This document shows positions 1 to 8,159 of a DNA stretch of 64,000 nucleotides, piece after piece. Position numbers and translations under genes: made by a program. The stretch is from assembly GCF_041929345.1 (NCBI RefSeq), contig NZ_JBHFNQ010000218.1, positions 1-64,000 of the forward strand, read 5' to 3'. The stretch's first letter is position 1; every line of letters starts with the position of its first letter. Under the pieces are notes generated by a model, which did not search any database, was not told the DNA's origin, and worked only from the letters and a program-made list of their open reading frames with translations. The DNA comes from Floridanema aerugineum. GTDB taxonomy: Bacteria; Cyanobacteriota; Cyanobacteriia; Cyanobacteriales; Aerosakkonemataceae.

Positions 1-66
1 AGGATACTTGCCTTCACTCACAAGGTTATGAAGTTGTCAGTACCAAGGATTTAAGTGCTTCTCAAC

Positions 67-1188
67 CTATTGGTTACTTGATACTGCTAGTCGTCCCCCG
101 ATTTCTCGGTTTTGACTAAACGAATCGCACTTTCTCGCTGCGTTTTCATCTCTGTCGTGGTGAGTTCCACACTTCGGGCAAGTCCATTCTAATTCCTTTA
201 AAGTGAGCAAATCATTCTTGTGTTTGCAGCAATTACAAAGCTTTGTGCTAGGAAAGAATCTGTCAACTTCCACAAGTTTTCCTCCCTCTCTTTTCAACTT
301 GTAGTCTAGGAAGTTTACCAACATCCCAAAACCAGCATCTAAGACCGATTTTGCCATATTGGTACGCGCCATTCCTTTAACACAAAGGTCTTCCACTACA
401 ATGACTTGGTTTTCATCAACTAATTTACGAGAGAGTTTATGGAGGAAATCTTGTCTTGTATTCGCTATCTTCTCATGAACTCTGGCTACCCTTTTAATCT
501 GCTTTCTGCGATTACTGGAGCCTTTCTTTTTACGAGATAAAGCTTGCTGTCTACGTCTTAGGCGTTTAGCGTATTTCTTAGTGGTTCTAGCTGGGTCAAC
601 CTTATAAGTTGCCTCCCCATCAAACACTGTCACTAAACTATTTAATCCCAAGTCGATTCCAGATATTTTCCCGTCTTTTTCTTTTGGGTCATCAGCAACT
701 TCAAATAAGATTGAGGCGTAATATTTGTCTGTACTTGTTTTACTGATAGTCACAGACTTAATCTTGCCATCAATCTTTTTAGAAATCGCTGCCTTAACAA
801 TGCCTATCTTGGGAAGCTTAATATCTTTCTTCTGAATCGAGCAACCTTCAGGATATCTCAGGGATTGTTTGTCATGCTTACTTTTGAAGTTAGGGAATTT
901 TGCCCTGACTTCAAAGAAGTTGGTAAACGCAGTTCCCAGATCCATTAATGATTGCTGAAGTGTAGTAGCTGTTGCTTCCTTTAACCAAGAATACGCAGGT
1001 TGCTTTTTGAGTTGGGTTAAGTCTTTTGCCATATCGCAATAACTCATCCCCTTCCCTGTTTCTTGATATTGAGCGTTGGATTTGTTGAGGTAATAATTAC
1101 GAACAAAGCGGCAACAGCCAAAGTTTTTCGCTAAGGCTATTTGCTGTTCTTTATTCGGATATATTCTTACCTTCAACGCAGTTAGCAT
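67..1188 (-). CDS. tnpB: TnpB, RNA-guided RuvC-like nuclease of IS605 element
   Basis: TnpB proteins are RNA-guided DNA nucleases that help IS200/IS605 elements persist. Their omega RNA is made from the tnpB 3' end and the element right end. This 373-residue protein is full length. It has an N-terminal helix-turn-helix/WED-like region (MLTALKVRIYPNKEQQ), a RuvC triad at D179 (GIDLGLN), E266 (VVEDL) and D347 (HDRDENA), and a CxxC...CxxC zinc finger (CNCC...CPKC) just before the last Asp. The start is the ATG 57 bp from the divergent tnpA. No frameshift or stop is seen, so it is probably functional. The guide region would be read leftwards off the window edge. Confidence 0.93.
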   Translation of the reverse strand: MLTALKVRIYPNKEQQIALAKNFGCCRFVRNYYLNKSNAQYQETGKGMSYCDMAKDLTQLKKQPAYSWLKEATATTLQQSLMDLGTAFTNFFEVRAKFPNFKSKHDKQSLRYPEGCSIQKKDIKLPKIGIVKAAISKKIDGKIKSVTISKTSTDKYYASILFEVADDPKEKDGKISGIDLGLNSLVTVFDGEATYKVDPARTTKKYAKRLRRRQQALSRKKKGSSNRRKQIKRVARVHEKIANTRQDFLHKLSRKLVDENQVIVVEDLCVKGMARTNMAKSVLDAGFGMLVNFLDYKLKREGGKLVEVDRFFPSTKLCNCCKHKNDLLTLKELEWTCPKCGTHHDRDENAARKCDSFSQNREIGGRLAVSSNQ

Positions 1189-1245
1189 TCATTTACTCAT
1201 GCTCAATGCTAATATTTTAATAGTTAACGCTATGAAATGTAAATC

Positions 1246-1647
1246 ATGTATAATTACGGATTTAGGTCTGTTTACAGGCTTAATGCTCACATAATTCTGG
1301 TCGTAAAATACCGAAAGAAAGCTATTAACAAGGTAATTCTATCTAGACTTAAGGAGATATTCATTGACACCCTGAACAAGTGGGATGCTCAATTGGTGGA
1401 ATTTAATGGAGAGGCAGATCATATTCATCTGCTAATTGACTACAAGCCGGACAAGCCTTTATCAACTTTAATTGGCAATCTAAAGACGGTTAGTAGTCGG
1501 CTAATTCGCAAAGAGTTTCCTGAACTTTCTGAGAAATATTTTTACGGTAAGCCTCACTTTTGGACTGGTGCTTATTTTGTTGCCAGTTGTGGCGGCGTTA
1601 CCGTTGAACACTTAAAGCGTTATGTCGAGAATCAGTCTGAATTATAA
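1246..1647 (+). CDS. tnpA: TnpA, Y1 HUH single-strand transposase (IS200/IS605)
   Basis: This 133-residue protein is a Y1 transposase that cuts and joins single-stranded element ends. The HUH metal motif is H59-I-H61 (EADHIHLL) and the nucleophile is Y126 in the C-terminal helix (HLKRYVENQ). Length is normal for the family. The ATG at 1246 is the only usable start: the in-frame ATG nine bases upstream is followed at once by TAA. It is transcribed away from tnpB. With all catalytic residues present it is likely active. Confidence 0.93.
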   Translation: MYNYGFRSVYRLNAHIILVVKYRKKAINKVILSRLKEIFIDTLNKWDAQLVEFNGEADHIHLLIDYKPDKPLSTLIGNLKTVSSRLIRKEFPELSEKYFYGKPHFWTGAYFVASCGGVTVEHLKRYVENQSEL

Positions 1648-1679
1648 GGAAACGCTTGCGCTCAATCTGAGGCGAGTTG

Positions 1680-1733
1680 GTCGCAATTCATCTCACCGTT
1701 AAGCTGCGCTGTAACGGTGAGATGAATTGCGAC
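1680..1733. repeat. 22-bp perfect inverted repeat with 10-nt loop, likely IS605 left-end palindrome
   Basis: The arms 1680-1701 and 1712-1733 are perfect reverse complements (core GCAATTCATCTCACCGTTA) around a 10-base loop. It lies 33 bp past the tnpA stop, where an IS605-type element carries its left-end subterminal palindrome. The stem is longer and more perfect than the short bulged hairpins usual for these ends. It could instead be a terminator, or a separate palindromic repeat. Confidence 0.6.
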
Positions 1734-2244
1734 ATTTAAGATAGAAGTCAGAGGGAAGGGTAAAATCTTTCCCTTTTACCTTTGAGGTTCTGTAGCCAAA
1801 AGTTGTTTTCTGTCATGAATTGTTTACTTTTGCGACTCTCCGTGCTTGAAAAGCATGAAAGATAACGCCAGATATGGTAATCTCAAACGGTGACTTGTGC
1901 CAGCATAAGGAGCAGGAATGTCTCATATCAATTCTCTAAAATGCTGCAAATTAATCTCCGCGTCTGGAGTTTCGCCGCGTCGCCGCGTCAATCATCTGTA
2001 GCCAACTTAAGGAGAAATGATATTAGACGGTAGGATTAGCCGAAGTAAAAGATGTCACAAATACCTGTGGACGACTTAGAATACAAGATTATTTTCAAAC
2101 CAGCTTTCCCGAAGTAGGGACGGTTTCATAGTCAATTCCTTACCGACTTCTGTATAGACAGTTCCTACATCAACCCCCTTGCTTCTTTTGTGCTGGTAAT
2201 GTCTACTAAAAGACGCATGAAACAGATTTTGAGGAGTTAAGAAA
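1734..2244. other. Intergenic region upstream of glnB
   Basis: About 510 bp without a convincing gene. It holds a short GCGTCGCCGCGTC direct repeat near 1975-1988 and the glnB leader. I looked for a GTA-N8-TAC (NtcA) site on the strand leading into glnB and found none with exact spacing, so any NtcA control would need a degenerate site. Confidence 0.5.
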
Positions 2245-2583
2245 TTGAAAAAAATTGAAGCGATTATTAGACCATTCAAACTTGATGAAGTCAAGATAGC
2301 CTTAGTTAATGCAGGTATTGTCGGGATGACAGTTTCCGAGGTGCGTGGTTTTGGTCGCCAGAAGGGTCAAACTGAACGCTATCGCGGTTCTGAGTATACT
2401 GTGGAATTTCTCCAAAAACTAAAAGTAGAGGTTGTGATTGAAGACGATCAAGTTGACTTAGTAGTTGAAAAAATTATCGCCTCTGCTAGAACTGGAGAAA
2501 TTGGCGATGGCAAAATTTTCATCTCGCCTGTGGAACAAGTAATTCGGATTCGTACAGGCGAAAAAAATACAGAAGCAATCTAA
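2245..2583 (+). CDS. glnB: Nitrogen regulatory protein P-II
   Basis: P-II is the trimeric sensor of 2-oxoglutarate, ATP and ADP that tunes nitrogen assimilation in the cytoplasm, acting for example on N-acetylglutamate kinase and PipX. The protein is 112 residues, the standard length. It shows the T-loop sequence RGSEYTVEF with S49 (phosphorylated in several cyanobacteria) and Y51, and the C-terminal signature region around GEIGDGKIF. The start is TTG at 2245, eight bases after a strong GAGGAG ribosome site at 2231-2236. MKKIEAIIRPFK is the family N-terminus, so TTG is well supported. ntcA in the same window acts in the same network. Confidence 0.97.
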   Translation: MKKIEAIIRPFKLDEVKIALVNAGIVGMTVSEVRGFGRQKGQTERYRGSEYTVEFLQKLKVEVVIEDDQVDLVVEKIIASARTGEIGDGKIFISPVEQVIRIRTGEKNTEAI

Positions 2584-2622
2584 GAATTTTAGATTTTAGG
2601 ACTTACGCAACTGGCACAATCA

Positions 2623-2687
2623 GTAGGGTGCATCAGAGGTTAAAACCCTTATTCTTTCAATCAAGTTTAATGTCTGACGCACCCTAC
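2623..2687. repeat. GGTGCGTCAGA-family hairpin, copy 1
   Basis: The left arm GTAGGGTGCATCAGA (2623-2637) pairs with TCTGACGCACCCTAC (2673-2687) with one mismatch around a 35-base AT-rich loop. It lies downstream of glnB and may act as a transcription end or be a mobile repeat. Related sequences lie at 2782-2846, 35672-35706 and near 44982. Confidence 0.75.
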
Positions 2688-2781
2688 AATTTGATTCAAA
2701 TGTGACACGCAGCTTTAGTCCTGGATTTTAGATTTTAGATCGCCCATTCAACTAAGTTGTTACGCATTTAAAAGTCATATT

Positions 2782-2846
2782 GTAGGGTGCGTCAGAAGGG
2801 GATATTTTCCTTTCTATATAAGGCTTTACCGTCTGACGCACCCTAC
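2782..2846. repeat. GGTGCGTCAGA-family hairpin, copy 2
   Basis: The arms GTAGGGTGCGTCAGA (2782-2796) and TCTGACGCACCCTAC (2832-2846) are perfect complements. Spacing is the same as in copy 1 (65 bp end to end) but the loop is unrelated. Equal size with different loops suggests that the arms, not the loop, are what is copied or conserved. Confidence 0.75.
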
Positions 2847-2877
2847 TCGTTAATAAGTGATTTAAATGCTCCACAGC

Positions 2878-3462
2878 TTAGGATCTAAAATCTAATTTTT
2901 GTAATTTGGGTAATAAGGCTTGAAATGCTTTTCCGCGATGACTCACAGATTTTTTTAATTCTGGAGTCATTTCTGCAAAGGTGATTTGTTGTTCTGGAAC
3001 ATAGAAAACAGGATCGTAACCAAAGCCATTATTACCTCGCGGAGAATGCAATATTTCTCCAGGACAAATTCCCTCAGTTTGTAAAGCGATCGAACCATCA
3101 GGACGTGCGATCGCAATTGCACAAACAAACCTCGCTTCTCGATTTAATTCGTTACCCAATTCAAACAGTAATCTTTCAATTCGATCGCGATCGCTACTCC
3201 CATAACGCGCCGAATAAATTCCCGGTGCTCCTTCTAAAGCTTCTACTTCTAAACCGGAATCATCTGCGATCGCCCATTGTCCCATTGCTTTTGCCACTTG
3301 AGATGCTTTTAGACAAGCATTTTCGCTAAAAGTTGCGCCTGTTTCTTCAATTTCTAATTCCTCCGGTTTAAGTTGCAATTCTAAATCTAAATCTGTTAAG
3401 TAATCTTGGATTTCTAACAACTTACCAGGATTACTTGTCGCAACTACTAATATTTTTGTCAT
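2878..3462 (-). CDS. rdgB: RdgB/HAM1 family XTP/dITP diphosphatase
   Basis: The enzyme hydrolyses deaminated purine triphosphates (dITP, XTP) to monophosphates and so keeps them out of DNA and RNA. The 194-residue protein has the family landmarks: N-terminal ATSNPGK substrate loop, DDSGLEVEAL metal/catalytic segment, and the SVSHRGKAF motif near the C-terminus. The start is ATG at 3462. It stands alone on the minus strand downstream of the phosphohexomutase gene, separated by a low-complexity spacer with a terminator-like hairpin. Confidence 0.95.
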   Translation of the reverse strand: MTKILVVATSNPGKLLEIQDYLTDLDLELQLKPEELEIEETGATFSENACLKASQVAKAMGQWAIADDSGLEVEALEGAPGIYSARYGSSDRDRIERLLFELGNELNREARFVCAIAIARPDGSIALQTEGICPGEILHSPRGNNGFGYDPVFYVPEQQITFAEMTPELKKSVSHRGKAFQALLPKLQKLDFRS

Positions 3463-3560
3463 TGGTCATTTGTCATTGGTTATTGGTCATTGGTCATTGG
3501 TTATTGGTCATTGGTTATTGGTTATTTGTCATTTGTCATTCGTCGTTTGTCATTGGTTAT
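3458..3560. repeat. Low-complexity TCATTGGT/TCATTTG tandem repeat
   Basis: Short units (TCATTGGT, TATTGGT, CATTTGT) repeat about a dozen times directly upstream of rdgB. The complementary motif (AATGACAA) repeats at 3686-3721 next to the neighbouring gene end. Similar units flank the flavodiiron gene at about 42345-42365 and 42450-42485. Confidence 0.7.
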
Positions 3561-3595
3561 TGGTTAGAAAACTAACTAAGGACTGACCCAGGGAC

Positions 3596-3662
3596 AAAAA
3601 CCCGGTTTGTGCTTCAAATTTGCTCATCTAAACCCTGGATTTTTGCTATTAACCGGGTTTTT
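3596..3662. terminator. Hairpin between phosphohexomutase and rdgB genes
   Basis: A 12-bp perfect inverted repeat (AAAAACCCGGTT / AACCGGGTTTTT, 3596-3607 and 3651-3662) has T-runs on both strands. On the minus strand it lies after the phosphohexomutase stop and before rdgB, consistent with a bidirectional terminator. The 43-base loop is long, so strength is uncertain. Confidence 0.5.
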
Positions 3663-3721
3663 TTGCCTAAGTTCTCTAACTATTCACAAATGACAAATGA
3701 CAAATGACAAATGACAAATGA

Positions 3722-5185
3722 CTAAACAGAATTTGCCCAATTATTCGCCCAATTTAGCCTTTTATGCACCTCATCAAGATTGGCAGCTTCGCAATATAAA
3801 CGCAAAACTGGTTCAGTACCACTAAAGCGGATCATCAGCCAACTACCATCAGCTAAACGGAATTTATAGCCATCAATTGTGTTGCAATCAACTACTGATT
3901 GTCCAGCAATTTCCTTCAGAGGTTGACTTTGTAATTGTTCTAAAAGTCGCGCCCGGACATCCATGCTAGCTAAGGGCAAATCTATGCGATCGTAATCAGA
4001 ACTAAAGTTAGTCATTTCCTGCAAATTTCTGTACAATTGACTTAAATCTTTGCCCGATTCTACAACTGCTTCTAACACATACAACGCCGATAACAAAGCA
4101 TCTCTTTCGGGAATGTGAGTGCCATAACCAATACCGCCAGACTCTTCTCCACCCAGTAAAACTGAAGTTTCAAGCATCCTGTCAGCAATATATTTGTAGC
4201 CGACCGCAGTTTCAAATAATGACAGTTGATAATGTGCTGCTACCTTGGGAATTAAATCAGAACCACTGACAGTTTTTACAATTTCGCCAGTCATGCCTCT
4301 TTTAGTTGCCAAATGTTCAATTAAAATGGGAATTAACACTTGAGAACTTAAAAAATTACCTTGCCCATCGACAGCAGCAATGCGATCGCTATCTCCATCA
4401 AATACTAAACCAACTGACAAACTATCAGGATTATTGGCTCTGTATTCTTTCATTACCCCGAAAAGTTTGCCCAAATATTTGGGTAAAGGTTCTGGCGCAC
4501 CGCCTTCAAATAACGGATCGCGATCGCTGTTAATTTCTTTAACAGGTATACCCAATATTTGCTCAAATCCTGTTGCTGCTGCACCGTGCATTACATCAGC
4601 AAATACTGTTAATTTACCTTCTTTAATCGCCTGACGAATTTCCTCAATATTTACCTTAGCTCGTAATCCTTCACAATAGCTAGGCCAGGGATTAAACATT
4701 TCTAATTTCCCTGGTTCTGCTGCTGGTGTCAATTTCTCATCTAACTTTGCTTCTATTTGCTTAGTTACTTCTGGAGAAACCGAACCCCCAAAAGCACCCT
4801 TGACTTTTAAACCTAAATAGCTGCCAGGATTATGGCTAGCTGTAATCACAATAGCACCCAAAGCATTCAGTTTTTTTGCTGCCCAACTAAAAGCGGGAGT
4901 AGGAGCAAAAGTTTCTGTCAACAAAACATCAAAACCTACAGCGCGAATCGCCTCTGCTGCTGTACGCGCAAAGGTTTCTGCCATAAAACGGCGATCGTGC
5001 CCAACTATTACCGTCCGACTATTGGTAGTATTACCATATTCTTGGGCTAGAACTTGAGCCGCGATCGGTGCTACCAAAGCTACGCGCTCAAAAGTAAAAT
5101 CTGCTGCTATTACACCGCGCCAACCATCTGTTCCAAATTTAATCGGATTAATAGTTATTGGCACAAAGGAAGAGTGAACCGCCAT
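3722..5185 (-). CDS. Phosphoglucomutase/phosphomannomutase family protein
   Basis: An alpha-D-phosphohexomutase, which moves a phosphate between C1 and C6 of a hexose through a phosphoserine. The 487-residue protein has the four expected domains: N-terminal FGTDGWRG, catalytic serine S117 in TASHNPGS, the metal loop DGDSDR, and the phosphate-binding RFSGTEPVLRLY near the C-terminus. The substrate (glucose-1-P, mannose-1-P or both) cannot be read from motifs. It is distinct from glmM at 48590-50086. The start is ATG at 5185. Confidence 0.93.
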   Translation of the reverse strand: MAVHSSFVPITINPIKFGTDGWRGVIAADFTFERVALVAPIAAQVLAQEYGNTTNSRTVIVGHDRRFMAETFARTAAEAIRAVGFDVLLTETFAPTPAFSWAAKKLNALGAIVITASHNPGSYLGLKVKGAFGGSVSPEVTKQIEAKLDEKLTPAAEPGKLEMFNPWPSYCEGLRAKVNIEEIRQAIKEGKLTVFADVMHGAAATGFEQILGIPVKEINSDRDPLFEGGAPEPLPKYLGKLFGVMKEYRANNPDSLSVGLVFDGDSDRIAAVDGQGNFLSSQVLIPILIEHLATKRGMTGEIVKTVSGSDLIPKVAAHYQLSLFETAVGYKYIADRMLETSVLLGGEESGGIGYGTHIPERDALLSALYVLEAVVESGKDLSQLYRNLQEMTNFSSDYDRIDLPLASMDVRARLLEQLQSQPLKEIAGQSVVDCNTIDGYKFRLADGSWLMIRFSGTEPVLRLYCEAANLDEVHKRLNWANNWANSV

Positions 5186-5296
5186 TAAATTTTGCCTCGC
5201 TTACCATTGAGACGCTCACTTTTTAATTTTATCGGCTATTGGTTAAAGCGGGACAATTTGCTCGGGAAAGGCAACAGAGAAAGTTTTCAGTTGTAG

Positions 5297-5318
5297 GGGC
5301 AATTCATGAATTGCCCCG
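5297..5318. repeat. GGGG-CAATTCATGAATTG-CCCC palindrome
   Basis: A 22-bp perfect palindrome lies between two minus-strand genes. It belongs to the same family as the 32-bp palindrome at 11462-11493 and the shorter one at 15345-15370. The rest of the 5186-5405 gap has no gene. Confidence 0.7.
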
Positions 5319-5405
5319 GAGCGAGTTTTGAGTTGTAGGGGTGGGTGAGCGTAGAAGAGTCCTTGGAGCCTAAGCGAGCCCCTGGAATCCGTTTCCTGTT
5401 CCCTC

Positions 5406-6713
5406 TTAAGTTTGGGTTAAATTAACAGGAATTTCTATTAAAAATTCTGTACCTTCTCCTAACGTAGATTGATAAGTCAGTTTACCTTTATGTTTTTCCA
5501 CTACTATTTCATAACTAGTTAATAATCCTAAACCGCTACCTTTGCCTACTGGCTTAGTCGTAAAAAATGGATCGAATAAATGTTCTCTGACATTTTCAGG
5601 AATTCCTGTACCATTATCTTTAATTTTAATAATAGCAGTTTGCCCTTCGGTTAATTCTGTAGCAATGCAGATAGTCGGTGTAATCGATGTATTATCGGCT
5701 GACTGCAATTTAGATTCTAGAGCATCGATCGCATTATTTAAAATATTCAAAAATACTTGATTCATCAGACTAGCATAACAATTAATCGCTGGTAATTGCC
5801 CATATTTTTTTTCTAGTTTGATTTCCCAGTCTCTTCCTTCTTTTCCTAGTCTTTGCTGTAATAATACTAAAGTGCTATCAATTCCTTGATGCAAATCTAC
5901 AGGTTTAATATCAGATTCATTCAACCGAGAAAAAATTCGTAAGGCTAAATTCATTGTCGAAATTCGTTCGGCTCCCGTTTGCATAGAATCCAGAACTTTT
6001 TCCACATCTTTAACTATAAATTCTAGGTCAATTTCTTCTAGCGCTGCTTCTATAACAGGATTTGGTTGCGGATACTCTTGTTGATAAATATTAATTAACT
6101 TTAGTAAATCTTGGACATATCGACGAGCAAATTCAATATTCCCAGCAATAAACCCAATGGAATTATTAACTTCATGCGCCATACCAGCAGCTAGCTGACT
6201 TAAACTGAACATTTTTTCTTTTTGAATTATTTGGGCTTGGGCAGTTTTTAGTTCGGCTAAAGTTTTTTGGAGTTGGGCATTTTGCGATCGCATCTGACTT
6301 TGCAAATTTTTAATAAGTAACTGATGTTGAATTCGAGCTAAAACTTCTTCAATTTGAAAAGGCTTAGTAATATAATCTGCACAACCCAAATGAAAAGCTT
6401 TTACTTTATCAGATACATCATCCAAAGCACTAATAAAAATTATCGGCACTGTCTTAGTTTTTTCATCATTCTTTAATTCCTGACAAACTTCATATCCATT
6501 CATCATTGGCATATTAATATCTAATAAAACCAAGTCAGGTAAAACAGTTCTAATTGCCGTCAAAGCCATTTTCCCACTAATTGCTTTCCGCACGCTATAA
6601 CCTTGTTCTTGCAGCAGAGTGGATAAAAAACGAATATTATCTGGTGTATCATCCACAATCATAATATCCGCTTTCGAGGTAATTATTAAATTATCATTCA
6701 TTACACTAACCAA
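5406..6713 (-). CDS. Response-regulator/histidine kinase hybrid (REC-coiled coil-HisKA-HATPase)
   Basis: A soluble 435-residue two-component protein with an N-terminal receiver domain (acidic pair D21-D22, phosphoacceptor D65 in LVLLDINMP, K117 in ITKPF). A short coiled coil leads to a phosphotransfer helix with H180 (AGMAHEVNNSIGF) and a HATPase domain with the N box (NILNNAIDAL), the G1 box (DNGTGIP) and GKGSGLGL. It has no sensory or membrane domain, so it probably receives phosphate from another kinase and relays it. The H-box region is closely related to that of the multi-GAF kinase at 45120-47891. The start may be M1 or M5. Confidence 0.93.
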   Translation of the reverse strand: MVSVMNDNLIITSKADIMIVDDTPDNIRFLSTLLQEQGYSVRKAISGKMALTAIRTVLPDLVLLDINMPMMNGYEVCQELKNDEKTKTVPIIFISALDDVSDKVKAFHLGCADYITKPFQIEEVLARIQHQLLIKNLQSQMRSQNAQLQKTLAELKTAQAQIIQKEKMFSLSQLAAGMAHEVNNSIGFIAGNIEFARRYVQDLLKLINIYQQEYPQPNPVIEAALEEIDLEFIVKDVEKVLDSMQTGAERISTMNLALRIFSRLNESDIKPVDLHQGIDSTLVLLQQRLGKEGRDWEIKLEKKYGQLPAINCYASLMNQVFLNILNNAIDALESKLQSADNTSITPTICIATELTEGQTAIIKIKDNGTGIPENVREHLFDPFFTTKPVGKGSGLGLLTSYEIVVEKHKGKLTYQSTLGEGTEFLIEIPVNLTQT

Positions 6714-6849
6714 GAGAGAAAATACAAAAAAGAGATTTAAAACTCAGCTATTTTTTCAAAACTAACACAACTAATCATTAGTATGTTATTTCTTTATAAT
6801 TCATTAGTTAAATAAAAAGTTCAGTAAAATTACTGTTAATTCTAGATAA

Positions 6850-6877
6850 AAAATTAAAAAACCCCCAATATTGGGGG
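6850..6877 (-). terminator. Rho-independent terminator of ndhCKJ
   Basis: On the minus strand, just past the ndhJ stop, a palindrome CCCCCAATATTGGGGG (6862-6877) is followed by a run of six T and further T-rich sequence. The ndhC-K-J unit ends here. Confidence 0.85.
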
Positions 6878-6898
6878 AGGAGAAAATTTTGGTCAGCT

Positions 6899-7417
6899 TT
6901 AGTAAGCATCCTGTAACTCGTAGAAATCGGGAGAGACATAATCCTTACGTAAAGGCCAACCTACCCAATCTTCCGGCATTAACAACCGCTTCAAATTCGG
7001 GTGTCCTTCGTAAATAATGCCGTACATATCGTAAGTTTCGCGTTCTTGCCAATCGGCGCTTGCCCAAATCCAGTACACTGAGGGCACTGTAGGATTTTCT
7101 CTGGGTAGAAATACCTTTAAGCGCACTTCCTCTGGACGATCGGCATCATCGCTGAGTTTAATCAGATTGTAAAAACTGACCAACTCTTGTCCGGGGCCAA
7201 CATCATAACCGCCTTGACACTGAAGGTAGTTAAACCCATAAGCATACAAAGCAGTAGCCAAGGGAATCAAGAAATCAGGTTCAACCTTAATAATTTCGAT
7301 GCCACGAGGATCTGGTTGTAAAGACTCATGTTCAAAACCATTTTCAGTCAACCAGCGAGAAACTTTACCAGCTTCTACCAAAGTCGAAGTTTCTGGTGCA
7401 AGAGATTCATCAGCCAC
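6899..7417 (-). CDS. ndhJ: NAD(P)H-quinone oxidoreductase subunit J
   Basis: NdhJ is a hydrophilic subunit (NuoC-like, 30-kDa family) of the thylakoid NDH-1 complex, which carries out cyclic electron flow, respiration and CO2 uptake. The 172-residue protein contains the family stretch ASADWQERETYDMYGI and the C-terminal LMPEDWVGWPLRKDY. The start is GTG at 7417 behind a strong AGGAGG site. It overlaps the end of ndhK by 8 bp, showing translational coupling in the ndhC-ndhK-ndhJ operon. Confidence 0.97.
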   Translation of the reverse strand: MADESLAPETSTLVEAGKVSRWLTENGFEHESLQPDPRGIEIIKVEPDFLIPLATALYAYGFNYLQCQGGYDVGPGQELVSFYNLIKLSDDADRPEEVRLKVFLPRENPTVPSVYWIWASADWQERETYDMYGIIYEGHPNLKRLLMPEDWVGWPLRKDYVSPDFYELQDAY

Positions 7418-8159
7418 GAGAAACCTCCTTTTCTGTTGCTTTGAGTGCTGGTGGTACAGGCATACCCATAGCTTCGGTCAATTCTTTCGGTGGATTGTAG
7501 CGAGTATCAGATTGGAGATACTTACCGTCTAAGATAGCTGGCACAGCTTTCATTTTGTGAGTTGTGCTGTAGTAACGGTGAGTTTGAACCAGGCTTCCCC
7601 GTTCCTGGATAGAATTATTACTAATTTTCTTTCTCAGTTTGACGATCGCATCCATAATCGCTTCTGGACGGGGAGGACAGCCGGGGATATAAATATCTAC
7701 AGGAATCAGTTTATCTACCCCACGCACTGCCGTCGGGGAGTCAACACTAAACATTCCGCCTGTGATGGTACAAGCACCCATCGCGATCACATACTTAGGT
7801 TCCGGCATTTGCTCATACAAGCGTACCAAAGCCGGAGCCATTTTCATGGTGATCGTACCTGCGGTGATAATTAGATCGGCTTGACGAGGGGTAGCACGGG
7901 GGACTAGACCGAAGCGATCGAAGTCAAACCGAGAACCAATCATCGCTGCAAATTCAATAAAGCAGCAAGCCGTACCAAACATTAAAGGCCAAAGACTCGA
8001 AAGCCTTGCCCAGTTGTAAAGGTCATCAACCGTAGTTAAAATGACATTTTCCGAAAGTTCTTGAGTAACAGCAGTACGCTCAACCGGGTTGAGAATCTTT
8101 TCTTTTAGCTGTTGCTCAAAATTAGGATCTGTAGTTGTGAGATTTGAATTCATGACCAT
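7410..8159 (-). CDS. ndhK: NAD(P)H-quinone oxidoreductase subunit K
   Basis: NdhK carries the N2-type 4Fe-4S cluster that passes electrons to plastoquinone in NDH-1. Cluster ligands are visible as C65-C66 (GTACCFIEF), C130 (MGACTITGG) and C161 (PGCPPRPEA), counted from the MVMNSNLT start. I chose 8159 over the longer reading from 8180 because homologues begin MV(L/M)NSNLT. A further ATG at 8153 overlaps the ndhC stop as ATGA. The gene overlaps ndhC upstream and ndhJ downstream. Confidence 0.96.
   Translation of the reverse strand: MVMNSNLTTTDPNFEQQLKEKILNPVERTAVTQELSENVILTTVDDLYNWARLSSLWPLMFGTACCFIEFAAMIGSRFDFDRFGLVPRATPRQADLIITAGTITMKMAPALVRLYEQMPEPKYVIAMGACTITGGMFSVDSPTAVRGVDKLIPVDIYIPGCPPRPEAIMDAIVKLRKKISNNSIQERGSLVQTHRYYSTTHKMKAVPAILDGKYLQSDTRYNPPKELTEAMGMPVPPALKATEKEVSRG

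Larger units (their letters stand above)
1..1733. mobile_element. IS200/IS605 family element, IS605-type (divergent tnpB/tnpA)
   Basis: A tnpB gene on the minus strand and a tnpA gene on the plus strand are separated by 57 bp, the divergent arrangement of IS605. In this family the right end lies just past the 3' end of tnpB and the left end past the 3' end of tnpA. The right end therefore falls in bases 1-66 or beyond the window edge, and the left end near the large palindrome at 1680-1733. Both proteins keep their catalytic residues, so the element may still be mobile. Exact borders are inferred; the left border is not visible. Confidence 0.75.

Noticed and set aside
1734..2244. NtcA box upstream of glnB
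   Set aside because: Every GTA in the leader was checked for TAC eight bases on; none fits.
3458..3560. Short repeats before rdgB as a possible CRISPR or iteron array
   Set aside because: Units are irregular 6-8 bases without spacers and recur around other genes; this is a microsatellite.
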